Assembly (NCBI GenBank): GCA_947064765.1
Contig: CAMSWH010000010.1
Location: 1 to 46,804, forward strand
Reading direction: 5' to 3'
Origin: an uncultured Clostridium sp.
GTDB lineage: Bacteria; Bacillota; Clostridia; TANB77; CAG-508
Length of the DNA stretch: 46,804 nucleotides
Under the pieces are notes generated by a model. It did no database searches, had not been told where the DNA came from, and was given only the letters and a program-made list of their open reading frames with translations. The translations under genes were made by a program, and so were the position numbers. Below, piece by piece: positions 17,020-25,834 of this stretch; within the stretch, counting starts at the first letter, position 1; each line of letters starts with the position of its first letter.

Positions 17020-17814
17020 ATGATTTATATAAATAATAAAGAAAAAATTGAAAATATTAAATTAGAAAAAGATAATTTTTATGTTGTAGCAGATTTTGAT
17101 AAAACAATTACTGATAGAAGTTCAAATAGCACATGGAATGCTTTAGTAGATTCAAATGAAATAGCAGAAGAATATACTAAAAAAAGAACAGATTTATATA
17201 ATTATTATAGACCAATAGAAATTGATGGTAATATTTCTGACGAAGAAAAGTCACAAGCTATGAGTAATTGGTGGGAAACAAATATAAATTTGTTTTTTGA
17301 GTATGGAATAAAAGAAAATGGCATAAAAAAAGGAATTTTAAATGGTGAGCTAAAATATAGAGAAGGTGCAAAAGAATTTTTGCATGAAATGAAACGATTA
17401 GAAATACCAGTAATTATAATTTCAGCAGGAATTGGGAATATTATAGAAGAGTTTTTAAAATTTGAAAATGACTATTTTGATAATATACATATTGTAAGTA
17501 ATTATATAAATTTTGAAAATGGACATATAAAAAATTTAAAAGGAGATACAATCCATGCTCTTAATAAAAATATAGTAAAATTAGATAAAACATCAAAGGA
17601 GCTTTTGAAAAATAGAAAAAATATTTTATTATTAGGAGACGGAGTAGCTGATTTAAAGATGATTTCTGAAAATGATAAAGAGAATGCAATAACTGTGGGA
17701 TTTTTAGAAGAAAAGATAGAAGAAAATTTAGAGCATTTTAATGAAGCTTTTGATATAGTGATTACAAATAATGGAACATTTTATGACATTAATAAAATTT
17801 TAAAAATATATTAA
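17020..17814 (+). CDS. HAD phosphatase related to pyrimidine 5'-nucleotidase (cN-III/UMPH-1)
   Basis: A 264-residue HAD-superfamily protein. It has the nucleophile motif DFDKT (D25, D27), the strikingly cN-III-like segment ISAGIGNIIEEFL (S135-G139), a later HIVSNYINFE segment, and the acidic motif LLLGDGVADLKM (D207, D211). The eukaryotic cytosolic 5'-nucleotidase III family, which dephosphorylates UMP, CMP or m7GMP, has the same order and similar wording in each block. The GGAG site before the ATG is good. It lies between the hydrolase and the cation ATPase behind the metal riboswitch; HAD enzymes need Mg2+, and a metal link is conceivable. The substrate is inferred from resemblance. Confidence 0.8.
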   Translation: MIYINNKEKIENIKLEKDNFYVVADFDKTITDRSSNSTWNALVDSNEIAEEYTKKRTDLYNYYRPIEIDGNISDEEKSQAMSNWWETNINLFFEYGIKENGIKKGILNGELKYREGAKEFLHEMKRLEIPVIIISAGIGNIIEEFLKFENDYFDNIHIVSNYINFENGHIKNLKGDTIHALNKNIVKLDKTSKELLKNRKNILLLGDGVADLKMISENDKENAITVGFLEEKIEENLEHFNEAFDIVITNNGTFYDINKILKIY

Positions 17815-17829
17815 TTAGGAGGAATTAAG

Positions 17830-20529
17830 ATGGAAGAAAAATGGTTTAATTTACCAGAAAAAGAAGTAACTAAAAAACTTGGAACAGATGTAGAAAAAGG
17901 TTTAAGTTCAGAGGAAGTATCTAAAAGATATGAAAAATATGGACACAATGAACTAAAAGCAAAATCTAAGAAAACATTATTTCAAAAATTTTTAGAGCAA
18001 TTTAAAGACTTTATGATTATTGTTTTAATTATTGCAGCTATTGTTTCAGGTATTGTAGGAGTTCAGCAAGGAGAAGGAATTGCAGATACATTTATAATAT
18101 TAATAGTAGTAATAGTAAATGCAATTATAGGTGTAGCACAAGAAAATAAAGCTGAAAAATCCTTAGAAGCATTGCAGAAGCTAAGTAGCCATGTTGCTAA
18201 AGTAATAAGAGATGGAAAATTAACTGTAGTTCAATCAGCAGACTTAGTTCCAGGAGATATTGTTTTATTAGATACAGGAGATTATATTCCAGCAGATTTA
18301 AGAATAATTGAAGCAGTAAACCTAAAATCACAAGAATCAGCATTAACAGGAGAATCAGTACCAGTTGAAAAAATGTCAGATACTATTGAAGATGAAAATA
18401 TAGGAATAGGTGATAGAAAAAATATGTTATTTTCTTCAAGCCTAGTAACATATGGTAGAGGAAAAGGCATAGTAGTTGAAACTGGTATGAAAACAGAAGT
18501 TGGTAAAATTGCTAAAATGATAAATGAAACAGAAGATAGCCAAACACCACTTCAAATTAAATTAAATAATTTAGGAAAAACATTAGGTATAGTTGCATTA
18601 GTTATTTGTGTAATAATATTTGGAGTAGGTATTTTATATGGTAAAGCACCACTTAATATGTTTATGACAGCAGTTTCTTTAGCAGTAGCAGCAATTCCAG
18701 AAGGATTAGCAGCAGTATCAACAATAGTTTTAGCAATAGGTGTACAAAGAATGGTAAAAAGAAATGCAATAGTAAAGAAATTACCAGCAGTTGAGACATT
18801 AGGTAGTGCATCTGTTATATGCTCAGATAAAACAGGTACATTAACACAAAATAAAATGACAGTAAAAAAAGTTTTTGCAAATGGAGAATTAGTAGATTTA
18901 GAAAGTATCAAAGAATTTAATGATGAATTAAATTTATTATTTGAAGCTAATATGCTTTGCAATGATACAAAAAAAGCAGAAGACGGAACATTAACTGGAG
19001 ATCCAACAGAAACAGCATTGATTGATATGGGGAATAAAATGAACTTTAATTTAGAAAATTATCCAAGAATTGCAGAGTTACCATTTGATTCTGATAGAAA
19101 ATTAATGACAACAGTTCATAAAGTTGGAGAAAAATTTGTAGTTTACACTAAAGGTGGTGTAGATGAATTATTAAAATGTTGTAGTTCATATCAAAAAAAT
19201 GGAGAAGTTTTAGCAGACTTAGATAATTATAAGCAAAGAATACAAGATTGCAATAAAAAAATGGCAGAAGGAGCTTTAAGAGTTCTTTCAGCAGGATATA
19301 AAATAGTAAATCATCCTTTATCAGATGAAGATATAAAAAAATTAGAAACAGGATTAACATTTATTGGTATGGTTGGAATGATAGACCCACCAAGAGAAGA
19401 AGCAAAAGAGGCTGTAAAGAAATGTATATCAGCTGGAATAAAAACAGTTATGATTACAGGAGATCATAAAATTACTGCAACAGCAATAGCTAAAGAATTA
19501 GGTATATTAAAAGATGAAAAGGAAGCAATAACAGGCAGTGAATTAGAAAAGATGACAGATGAAGAACTTGCAAAAAAGGTAAGAAATATCTCAGTTTATG
19601 CAAGAGTTTCACCTGAACATAAAGTACGTATAGTAAAAGCATGGCAAGCTAATGGAGAAATTGTTGCAATGACAGGTGATGGTGTAAATGATGCACCAGC
19701 ACTAAAAAAAGCAGATATTGGATGTGCAATGGGAGTTGTTGGAACTGATGTTGCAAAAGAGGCTGCTGATGTTATTTTAACAGATGATAATTTTGCAACA
19801 GTAGTATCTGCAGTTGAAGAGGGAAGAAGAATATATAATAATATATTAAAAGCAATAGCATTTTTATTATCAAGTAATGTTGGAGAAATAGTTGTACTAT
19901 TTTTAGCAATATTATTAACACCAGTATTTGCAAGCAAATTTGGAATTACATCAGAATATATTAATGAATTAGATGTTTTATTACCAGTACAAATATTATG
20001 GATAAATTTAGTTACTGATTCACTTCCAGCATTAGCATTAGCAGTTGATCCAGCAGAAAAAGGAATAATGAAAAAGAAACCAATGAAAAATACAAAAGGT
20101 ATTTTTACAAAAGGAATGACTTGGAGAATTATATATCAAGGAATTATGATAGGATTACTTACACTTGCAGCTTTTGTATTAGGTCTTGCAACAGAAGGTG
20201 TATCAGTACCAGAAAAAATAGCGATTGGAGAAACAATGGCATTTACAGTACTTGCTCTTTCAGAACTTGTACATGTATTTAATATTAGAAATAATAAAGA
20301 ATCAATTTTTAAAACTAATCCATTTAATAATGGAAAATTAATATTAGCAATAGTAGTATCAGCAGCTTTAATGATAACAGTTTTAGTAGTACCAGCATTA
20401 AGAGATATATTTGGAATAGCTGTTTTACCATTACACAAATTAGAAGAAACAATAGCTTTAGTATTTGCACCATTATTAATTGTTGAAATTTTCAAATTAT
20501 TAAAGATAAATGCTACTAAAGATGAATAG
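17830..20529 (+). CDS. P2A-type cation-transporting ATPase (Ca2+/Mn2+)
   Basis: An 899-residue P-type ATPase, full length for the SERCA-like P2A group. Visible motifs: TGES (173-176) in the actuator domain, phosphorylation motif DKTGTLT with D333, TGDGVNDAP (about 615-623), and the transport-site residues AAIPEGL in TM4, SSNVGEIV in TM5 and WINLVTDSLPA in TM6. The TM5 Asn and Glu and the TM6 Asn, Thr and Asp that form both Ca sites in SERCA are kept. About ten membrane segments. It lies 15 bases after the HAD gene and ends the riboswitch operon. The riboswitch class points to Mn2+ (or Ca2+) export; the sequence alone cannot choose. Confidence 0.94.
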   Translation: MEEKWFNLPEKEVTKKLGTDVEKGLSSEEVSKRYEKYGHNELKAKSKKTLFQKFLEQFKDFMIIVLIIAAIVSGIVGVQQGEGIADTFIILIVVIVNAIIGVAQENKAEKSLEALQKLSSHVAKVIRDGKLTVVQSADLVPGDIVLLDTGDYIPADLRIIEAVNLKSQESALTGESVPVEKMSDTIEDENIGIGDRKNMLFSSSLVTYGRGKGIVVETGMKTEVGKIAKMINETEDSQTPLQIKLNNLGKTLGIVALVICVIIFGVGILYGKAPLNMFMTAVSLAVAAIPEGLAAVSTIVLAIGVQRMVKRNAIVKKLPAVETLGSASVICSDKTGTLTQNKMTVKKVFANGELVDLESIKEFNDELNLLFEANMLCNDTKKAEDGTLTGDPTETALIDMGNKMNFNLENYPRIAELPFDSDRKLMTTVHKVGEKFVVYTKGGVDELLKCCSSYQKNGEVLADLDNYKQRIQDCNKKMAEGALRVLSAGYKIVNHPLSDEDIKKLETGLTFIGMVGMIDPPREEAKEAVKKCISAGIKTVMITGDHKITATAIAKELGILKDEKEAITGSELEKMTDEELAKKVRNISVYARVSPEHKVRIVKAWQANGEIVAMTGDGVNDAPALKKADIGCAMGVVGTDVAKEAADVILTDDNFATVVSAVEEGRRIYNNILKAIAFLLSSNVGEIVVLFLAILLTPVFASKFGITSEYINELDVLLPVQILWINLVTDSLPALALAVDPAEKGIMKKKPMKNTKGIFTKGMTWRIIYQGIMIGLLTLAAFVLGLATEGVSVPEKIAIGETMAFTVLALSELVHVFNIRNNKESIFKTNPFNNGKLILAIVVSAALMITVLVVPALRDIFGIAVLPLHKLEETIALVFAPLLIVEIFKLLKINATKDE

Positions 20530-20606
20530 ATTAGACACGGAGACGTAGTTTTTGTCTAGAAAATATATAGTTTTAATTATATAAAAAAATAAAATATAAA
20601 GTAGAA

Positions 20607-20640
20607 ATAGAGTTTTTATCTATATAGATAAAAACTCTAT
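20607..20640 (+). terminator. Operon terminator, perfect 34-base palindrome
   Basis: A perfect 34-base self-complementary sequence (arms ATAGAGTTTTTATCTA and its complement), about 75 bases after the ATPase stop. AT-rich on both sides, so it may work in both directions. Confidence 0.7.
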
Positions 20641-20766
20641 AAATTTATTTTTAAAATTTAAATTATATTAGATAAACAATATAATTTTATCAGAATAAAA
20701 TATTATATAAGTTTTATAATAAATATTAATATTCGACATTATACGTTAAAAAATGTCAATAAATAC

Positions 20767-20794
20767 TTGAAATTTTAATTAAATGCTATATAAT
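20767..20794 (+). promoter_or_regulatory. Promoter of the polysaccharide deacetylase gene
   Basis: TTGAAA (20767-20772), 16-base spacer, TATAAT (20789-20794), about 35 bases before the ATG. Confidence 0.6.
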
Positions 20795-20828
20795 AATATA
20801 GTCGAGAGATAAGAAGAGGAAAATAAAA

Positions 20829-21791
20829 ATGTTATATGGAATGAATGACGAAGAATTAGGATTAGTAAAAAAAGAAAAATTAAATATAAAAAAAGTAATA
20901 CTTGTTATAGCTATTATTATAATAAGTTTTTTAATAGTGTTTTTTAGTTCTTCTATTTCATATAATATAATAAATAAGGATAAAATAAAATCTTCAGAAA
21001 TAGGTAAAGAAGAGAAAACTAATGCTACTGAAAAGAAAAAATCTAGCAAAAAAGATAAGAATGAAGTAGTAACTTATGAAGGAAATCATTTTCAAATAGC
21101 AGAGCATAATATAGAAATGGAAATTATGCCAGTGCAAAGAGAAAATGCACATCAACTTATAAAAGATATATATGCGTCAGATGAAAAACAAGTATATTTA
21201 ACATTTGATGATGGACCATCAAGAGATGTTACACCACAGATATTGGATATATTAAAAGAAAATGATGTAAAAGCAACATTTTTTGTACTTGGAGCTAGAG
21301 TTGATTTATATCCTGATACTTTAAAAAGAGAGTTTGCAGAAGGACATTATATAGCTAATCATGGATATTCACATGATTATAAAAGAGTATATGAAAGTAA
21401 AGATACTGTATACCAAGAGTATGTAGAATGTGAAAATTCAATAAGGGGTGCATTAGGAAACCCAGATTTTAACACATATTTATTTAGATTTCCAGGAGGT
21501 TCTAGTGGTGGACATTATGAAAATATAAAAGCAGAGGCAAGACAACTATTTTTAAATTATGGAGTTGCTTATACTAACTGGAACTGTTTAACAGGAGATG
21601 CTGAAAATAAAAAAACAAAAGAAGCTTGTATTCAAGAAATGCTTGATACCAAAGGAGATAAGAATAGTATAATTTTACTTATGCATGATGCAAATGACAA
21701 ACAACAAACTGTTGATGCATTACCTGAAATAATACAGTATTATAAAAATGAAGGATATACTTTTAAAACATTTTATGAAATATTTAGATAA
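20829..21791 (+). CDS. Membrane-anchored polysaccharide deacetylase (NodB domain)
   Basis: A 320-residue CE4 deacetylase. A short cytoplasmic stretch is followed by one membrane segment (about residues 21-46), a Lys/Ser-rich linker (50-80) and the extracellular NodB domain. Catalytic motifs: TFDDGPS with D127 and D128, the zinc histidines H178 and H182 (NHGYSHDY), RFPGG with R220, and LLMHD with H286. The family removes acetyl groups from peptidoglycan GlcNAc or MurNAc, or from secondary cell-wall polymers; PgdA-like or PdaA-like action cannot be told apart here. An AAGAGGA site precedes the ATG. It is monocistronic. Confidence 0.93.
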   Translation: MLYGMNDEELGLVKKEKLNIKKVILVIAIIIISFLIVFFSSSISYNIINKDKIKSSEIGKEEKTNATEKKKSSKKDKNEVVTYEGNHFQIAEHNIEMEIMPVQRENAHQLIKDIYASDEKQVYLTFDDGPSRDVTPQILDILKENDVKATFFVLGARVDLYPDTLKREFAEGHYIANHGYSHDYKRVYESKDTVYQEYVECENSIRGALGNPDFNTYLFRFPGGSSGGHYENIKAEARQLFLNYGVAYTNWNCLTGDAENKKTKEACIQEMLDTKGDKNSIILLMHDANDKQQTVDALPEIIQYYKNEGYTFKTFYEIFR

Positions 21792-21902
21792 ATTTGCACA
21801 TGACTATAAGGTAACAAATAAAGTTTAATAGTTTTAGTAAAATTGATGCACAAACTTTTTACCTTTAGAAACGTTAATAAGATAAAAATAAATTATATAA
21901 AT

Positions 21903-21955
21903 AAAACGAGATATTTGCAGTAGATAGTTTGGAGTTTGCAAATTTTCTCGTTTTT
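21903..21955 (+). terminator. Terminator between deacetylase and PHP genes
   Basis: AAAACGAGA (21903-21911) pairs with TCTCGTTTT (21946-21954), with an inner TTTGCA/TGCAAA pair, then T-residues. Confidence 0.7.
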
Positions 21956-21996
21956 ATTGAATATGAAAGTGCTATGTTATTATATATTGTTCACTT

Positions 21997-22839
21997 TTAT
22001 TCTTCTATAAAATTTAATTTGTTAATAGTTTCACTACCAATTACATCTTTAGCAAGTTCTAATAACTCATTCCATAATAGAATATGACCTCTATGATGAG
22101 CATCTATTCCATATACTACTTTAATATTATAATTAGAAGCAATATCCCAAAATTCTTTACAAGGATAAGCTACAGCAGATAATTTTTTTCGCTGCTCTTC
22201 AATAGGTAAATTATTTAATTTTTTATTTTCATAATATGTTCTATTAAATATATTGTTAAGATTTATTTCTAAAGGAACGTTATATTTTTCAGAAGCGGCA
22301 CAAATATGGTTGGCAACGGTACTTTCAATATTTCCAAAATTTTTTCTAGTTAACATATAGATATCTGGATGTGCAATTATATCGGGGATTTTTAATTTCA
22401 TTGCTTCTTCAATATATTCAGCATATTTAATTAATTCGTTATCAGAAAAATTGTGACTACCAAATATTAATAAATCTGATTTATCATTAGTATATATAAA
22501 ATGCTGACCTAAAATTATTTTATCTGATTCTGATTTTAACTCTTTTAAATTTTCTTCTTCGCCAGGTAAATATTCAACTTCAAATCCAGTTTGAATTTCT
22601 ATTTTATCAGCATATTTTTCTTTTAATTTTTTTATACTATCAAGATATTCAGATTTTTGATTATATTCCATACGAATATTAGGTCTTGCATCTATTATAT
22701 TTTTTTCTGGGCAATGGTCAGTAAATGCCATTTTTTTAAATCCCATTTTTATAAAATCAAGTATATATTCCTCATCAGAAAGATCTAAATCAGCATGTAA
22801 ACATCTATAAGTATGAGTATGATAATTAAAATTTTGCAT
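21997..22839 (-). CDS. PHP-domain phosphatase, histidinol-phosphatase-like
   Basis: A 280-residue PHP-superfamily hydrolase. Metal-binding motifs: NYHTHTYRC near the N-terminus, FTDHCPE, GFEVEYLPG, LGQHF, IIAHPD and the final YGIDAHHRG. This set and order fit the HisK-type histidinol-phosphate phosphatase group, although no other his gene lies nearby and many such proteins have other phosphoester substrates. The start is ATG 22839, since the upstream ATG (22854) overlaps the GGAGG ribosome site. It ends convergently with the deacetylase gene. Confidence 0.86.
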   Translation of the reverse strand: MQNFNYHTHTYRCLHADLDLSDEEYILDFIKMGFKKMAFTDHCPEKNIIDARPNIRMEYNQKSEYLDSIKKLKEKYADKIEIQTGFEVEYLPGEEENLKELKSESDKIILGQHFIYTNDKSDLLIFGSHNFSDNELIKYAEYIEEAMKLKIPDIIAHPDIYMLTRKNFGNIESTVANHICAASEKYNVPLEINLNNIFNRTYYENKKLNNLPIEEQRKKLSAVAYPCKEFWDIASNYNIKVVYGIDAHHRGHILLWNELLELAKDVIGSETINKLNFIEE

Positions 22840-23155
22840 GTTAAATTCCTCCATTATATATACATGAACAAAGATGAGTACATTTGCAATTAGTTTTGTA
22901 TTTTACAATGTGCTCTTTTATTCTATATAAAATATTATCATAAAGATTTGAGATTTGCAATAAATATATAATTTACATAAAGATTTACTTTTTTAGAAAA
23001 TTATGATATAATCAAAGGTATGACTAGATGAAAAATGCTTGAGTTAATACAGCCTTATCATAGGGCAGTATGTTTTGCGTGAGAAAAAGCATTAATCATA
23101 CGTAGTTTGTGAACATTGATAATTGAAAATGATTTATGAAAGAAGAGGGAGAAAA
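22840..23155. other. Divergent intergenic region
   Basis: Contains an imperfect hairpin (about 22874-22916), a good plus-strand promoter (22985-23013) and a roughly 100-base leader ahead of the second lipoprotein. The leader has complementary ends (AATGCTT near 23034, AAGCATT near 23088). No gene is visible. Confidence 0.5.
22985..23013 (+). promoter_or_regulatory. Candidate promoter of the second foreign lipoprotein
   Basis: TTTACT (22985-22990), 17-base spacer, TATAAT (23008-23013), leaving a 5' leader of about 135 bases. Confidence 0.55.
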
Positions 23156-24781
23156 ATGAAAATGAGAAAAAGTGCATTAATGGCTGTGATAGTATTATTC
23201 TGCTTGGTATTGACAGGATGTAGCCGGGAGTTTCAGAAGAAAGATGAAGAAATAATTAATTCTGAGACAAAATCTGCTGAGGAAAGTTTTGTAAATAAGC
23301 AATCAGAGGTTATGGCAAAGGAGATAGCAGATGAGATGCAGACGGAAAACAACAGAAGAGAAGAAGAAATCATCAATCTTATCGAAAGGGATAAGTATGA
23401 GCCAACTGAAAGTTGGACAGTAGAAATGATTGAGAATATGATTCCGATTGTTCCTGAAGGATATGAAGGCATCCTTGTAGATTATGTAATGCCATACACA
23501 GGAAAAGACGGAGTAGAGATTCAGCTGTGCTATGAAGATGTGGCTTTTGTTGCTGTTGACAGTGAATATATCGATTACGATAAGTATTACATCACAAGTG
23601 ACATAATTGATATTGATGGCGAGCAAAAGTCAGGTTTTTTCTTATGTGAGAGAGAAGTGTTGAACTTTTTGGAGCATAAGAAAGGCGAAGAGGTAGAAAG
23701 TTTTTACCTTGATATAAATATTCCAGAGACATATTACATGCACGTCATGGCACGAAATGATCAAAAAGTCTTGATTTGGAATGGCGGTAGCTACCTTTTT
23801 ACATATAATTTTGAAAGTGAAAAGTGTAGTCTAATAACAGATTCTGCGCTTGACTTCAACAGCCCTGTTGGAGACGAGTTGTATTTTACAGACTGGGAAC
23901 ATACAGAGTATGTATGTAACTGGTTGGAAGACAATGGGGTCGTAGAAACAGGAAAAAAGGTTGTAACATATTTTTATAACCAGTGCGAGGTTAAGCCAAT
24001 TGATGACGAGACAAGGCAGACCAATTTCTTGGCAATCCAGCAGGCAGCAAAAGATGGATATCTCGACAAAGCTTATATGAAGTCGAAAGGGTACGAGATA
24101 TATGATGATTATCTGTACGATTTCGGCGTTGAGAAAGGTTTTTCGGGAAGCATACATTTACCATATGCAAGTGATGAAACAGGATATGCTGTATATGGTG
24201 AATTTATGTCATGTTGGGAAATAGACAGAAACCAGCTGTACCTTTATCGGTATGGAGATCGTGTACGTCAGTATGTACTTGATGAAGGAAATTGGTGTAT
24301 AATTGACAGCACTCTTGGCGTAACAAAAAAACTGTTTAATGGTGACGTAGATGATCAGGTTTCTGCTGAAGAATTAAATCAGCAGATTGCTACTGTAGAT
24401 GTATTGCTTCTTAACACGTCTGAAAAATGTTTGTATCATTTATCAGACATAGAAGGGTACATAGACATTAGATTGATAGCAGAAAACGTCTGCGATTGTT
24501 ATGCATCATATGAAGATTCAGGAATTGCCCATTGGCTTGATGATAATAACTGTGCTTATGAAGTATTTTGGGTAATTGATGAGCCAAGTATACTTATTGG
24601 AGAAAATGCTGTAGGCATTGCAAAAGTTAAAGGAGAACAGGCAGGATTTATTGTAAAGCCGGGAGATCCAAGGTGCAATGCTACAAGAAATGGTATTAAT
24701 CTTTGCACAATGTATGGTCATGACTGGTTGAATCAGGATCAGACATCAGGCGCATGGGCTCTGGAATATGACTGGGATTAA
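23156..24781 (+). CDS. Large lipoprotein, unknown function, foreign composition
   Basis: A 541-residue predicted lipoprotein. The signal is KMRKSALMAVIVLFCLVLTGC with the lipobox VLTGC; a long acidic, helix-prone stretch (about residues 30-85, rich in Glu, Lys and Asn) leads to a large soluble domain rich in Tyr, Asp and Trp. I recognise no catalytic motif. ATG 23156 is chosen because AGAGGGA precedes it and the signal peptide begins there. GC content and codon choice (CAG, CGG, GGC, GAG) are clearly higher than in neighbours, as in the lipoprotein at 13274. A strong terminator follows. Transfer from a higher-GC relative is likely. Confidence 0.8.
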   Translation: MKMRKSALMAVIVLFCLVLTGCSREFQKKDEEIINSETKSAEESFVNKQSEVMAKEIADEMQTENNRREEEIINLIERDKYEPTESWTVEMIENMIPIVPEGYEGILVDYVMPYTGKDGVEIQLCYEDVAFVAVDSEYIDYDKYYITSDIIDIDGEQKSGFFLCEREVLNFLEHKKGEEVESFYLDINIPETYYMHVMARNDQKVLIWNGGSYLFTYNFESEKCSLITDSALDFNSPVGDELYFTDWEHTEYVCNWLEDNGVVETGKKVVTYFYNQCEVKPIDDETRQTNFLAIQQAAKDGYLDKAYMKSKGYEIYDDYLYDFGVEKGFSGSIHLPYASDETGYAVYGEFMSCWEIDRNQLYLYRYGDRVRQYVLDEGNWCIIDSTLGVTKKLFNGDVDDQVSAEELNQQIATVDVLLLNTSEKCLYHLSDIEGYIDIRLIAENVCDCYASYEDSGIAHWLDDNNCAYEVFWVIDEPSILIGENAVGIAKVKGEQAGFIVKPGDPRCNATRNGINLCTMYGHDWLNQDQTSGAWALEYDWD

Positions 24782-24872
24782 GATTGTTCAGCATATATTG
24801 TAGTGATTGGAGTATTTTAGTTGTATTTTGAATTTTAGTTTTATTTTTTTGTAATTCTTTCTCACGCACAGG

Positions 24873-24913
24873 AAACACTTGTAATTGTTTAATAGCAATA
24901 CAAGTGTTTTTTG
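24873..24913 (+). terminator. Terminator of lipoprotein 2
   Basis: AAACACTTGTA (24873-24883) pairs with TACAAGTGTTT (24899-24909), followed by T-residues. Confidence 0.8.
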
Positions 24914-25024
24914 TTTTAATAAAATAAAGAGTATATATTAGAAGTTTTATTGATTTTTCTATAGTTATATGATAAGTATAAAAGTAATATAGAATTTAAT
25001 AGTGAAGAAAAGGAGGATTTTAAT

Positions 25025-25429
25025 ATGAAAAAAGCATTTATGTCATTAAAATTTCATGATGGAGAAGAAGACAAGAAAAAAATTGATGCTTTAACAAATG
25101 CTCTTTTAGAAGCAGAAATTCAAAATGTTGTTATGGCACGTGATGTGGAAAAATATGGAGAGGCAGTATTGCCAGAAGGAGCAAAGTTAATGCCAGATTA
25201 TGCTTTCCCAGCTATGAAAGAATGTGATATGTTAATAGTTGAATTTTCAGAAAAAGGAGTCGGTCTTGGAATAGGTGCTGGATATGCTTATGCAATAGGT
25301 TTGCCTATTTATGTAATAGCTAAAACGGGAAGTGATATTTCTTTAACTATGCAAAATTTAGCTAAAGAAGTTATATTTTATGATAATGAGAGTGAACTTA
25401 CCAATAAGTTCAGGAAGATAGTAGAATAA
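25025..25429 (+). CDS. Nucleoside 2-deoxyribosyltransferase-like protein
   Basis: A 134-residue Rossmann-like protein resembling the nucleoside 2-deoxyribosyltransferase group: a strand KKAFMSLKF, an acidic segment ECDMLIVEFS (D68, E73), then KGVGLGIGAGYAYAIGLPIYVI. In active transferases the last block reads as Gly-rich then Glu-Leu-Gly-Tyr-Ala, with Glu the nucleophile; here that position is Gly84, so the enzyme may be inactive or use another residue. The AAGGAGG site is strong. After the TAA the same frame stays open and reads KELLEEEGHTIISK, hinting at a lost C-terminus. Function uncertain. Confidence 0.7.
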   Translation: MKKAFMSLKFHDGEEDKKKIDALTNALLEAEIQNVVMARDVEKYGEAVLPEGAKLMPDYAFPAMKECDMLIVEFSEKGVGLGIGAGYAYAIGLPIYVIAKTGSDISLTMQNLAKEVIFYDNESELTNKFRKIVE

Positions 25430-25495
25430 AAAGAATTACTTGAAGAAGAAGGACATACAATTATATCTAAACAACAAATTTTATTTCATAAACAA

Positions 25496-25528
25496 AAAAG
25501 AAGTAGTTTTTCATTTACTACTTCTTTT
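25496..25528 (-). terminator. Terminator of tRNA-Leu (possibly bidirectional)
   Basis: AAAAGAAGTAGT (25496-25507) pairs with ACTACTTCTTTT (25517-25528). On the minus strand it follows the tRNA directly and ends in a T-run. Confidence 0.8.
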
Positions 25529-25610
25529 GGTGCGGTAGAGAGGACTTGAACCCCCACGGTCTCCCACTAGATCCTAAGTCTAGCGCGTCTGCCAGTTCCG
25601 CCACTACCGC
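25528..25610 (-). tRNA. tRNA-Leu (anticodon UAG)
   Basis: On the minus strand the acceptor arms GCGGTAG and CTACCGC pair and the CCA end is encoded (25528-25530). The anticodon stem CTAGA/TCTAG encloses the loop CTTAGGA, giving anticodon UAG, which reads CUN leucine codons. The T-arm (GGGGG TTCAAGT CCTCT) and an extended variable region agree with a class II leucine tRNA. Single gene with its own promoter and terminator. Confidence 0.95.
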
Positions 25611-25628
25611 ATGCAAATTACAACATTT

Positions 25629-25658
25629 ATAATAGCATAAAATTATAATTATTGTCAA
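25629..25658 (-). promoter_or_regulatory. tRNA-Leu promoter
   Basis: On the minus strand, consensus TTGACA (25653-25658) and TATTAT (25629-25634) are 18 bases apart, about 20 bases before the tRNA. Confidence 0.7.
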
Positions 25659-25769
25659 TACTTTGTTTATAAATATTTTGTTTTATAAATGTTAATATAT
25701 ATTATAATATGATTTTAATTTATATAATTTTACTGAATAATAAATTATATAAATTTTTTTTTTGAAAAA

Positions 25770-25798
25770 TGCAACTAAAAAAATTTTTGTGGTAATAT
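25770..25798 (+). promoter_or_regulatory. Candidate (possibly self-controlled) promoter of the ECF sigma gene
   Basis: TGCAAC (25770-25775), 17-base spacer, TAATAT (25793-25798), just before the sigma gene. The AAC core of the upstream hexamer resembles ECF-type -35 elements; a plain housekeeping promoter is also possible. Confidence 0.35.
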
Positions 25799-25834
25799 AT
25801 AATTGAATTTAAGTTATAAGAAAGAGCAAAAAAG

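Noticed and set aside
20136..20495. Antisense reading frames in the P-type ATPase, rpoA, rplQ and ileS
   Set aside because: They follow from codon bias of real genes on the other strand and have no ribosome sites or recognisable families.
25430..25500. Separate small gene after the deoxyribosyltransferase-like gene
   Set aside because: There is no start codon or ribosome site; it is reported only as a possible lost C-terminus.
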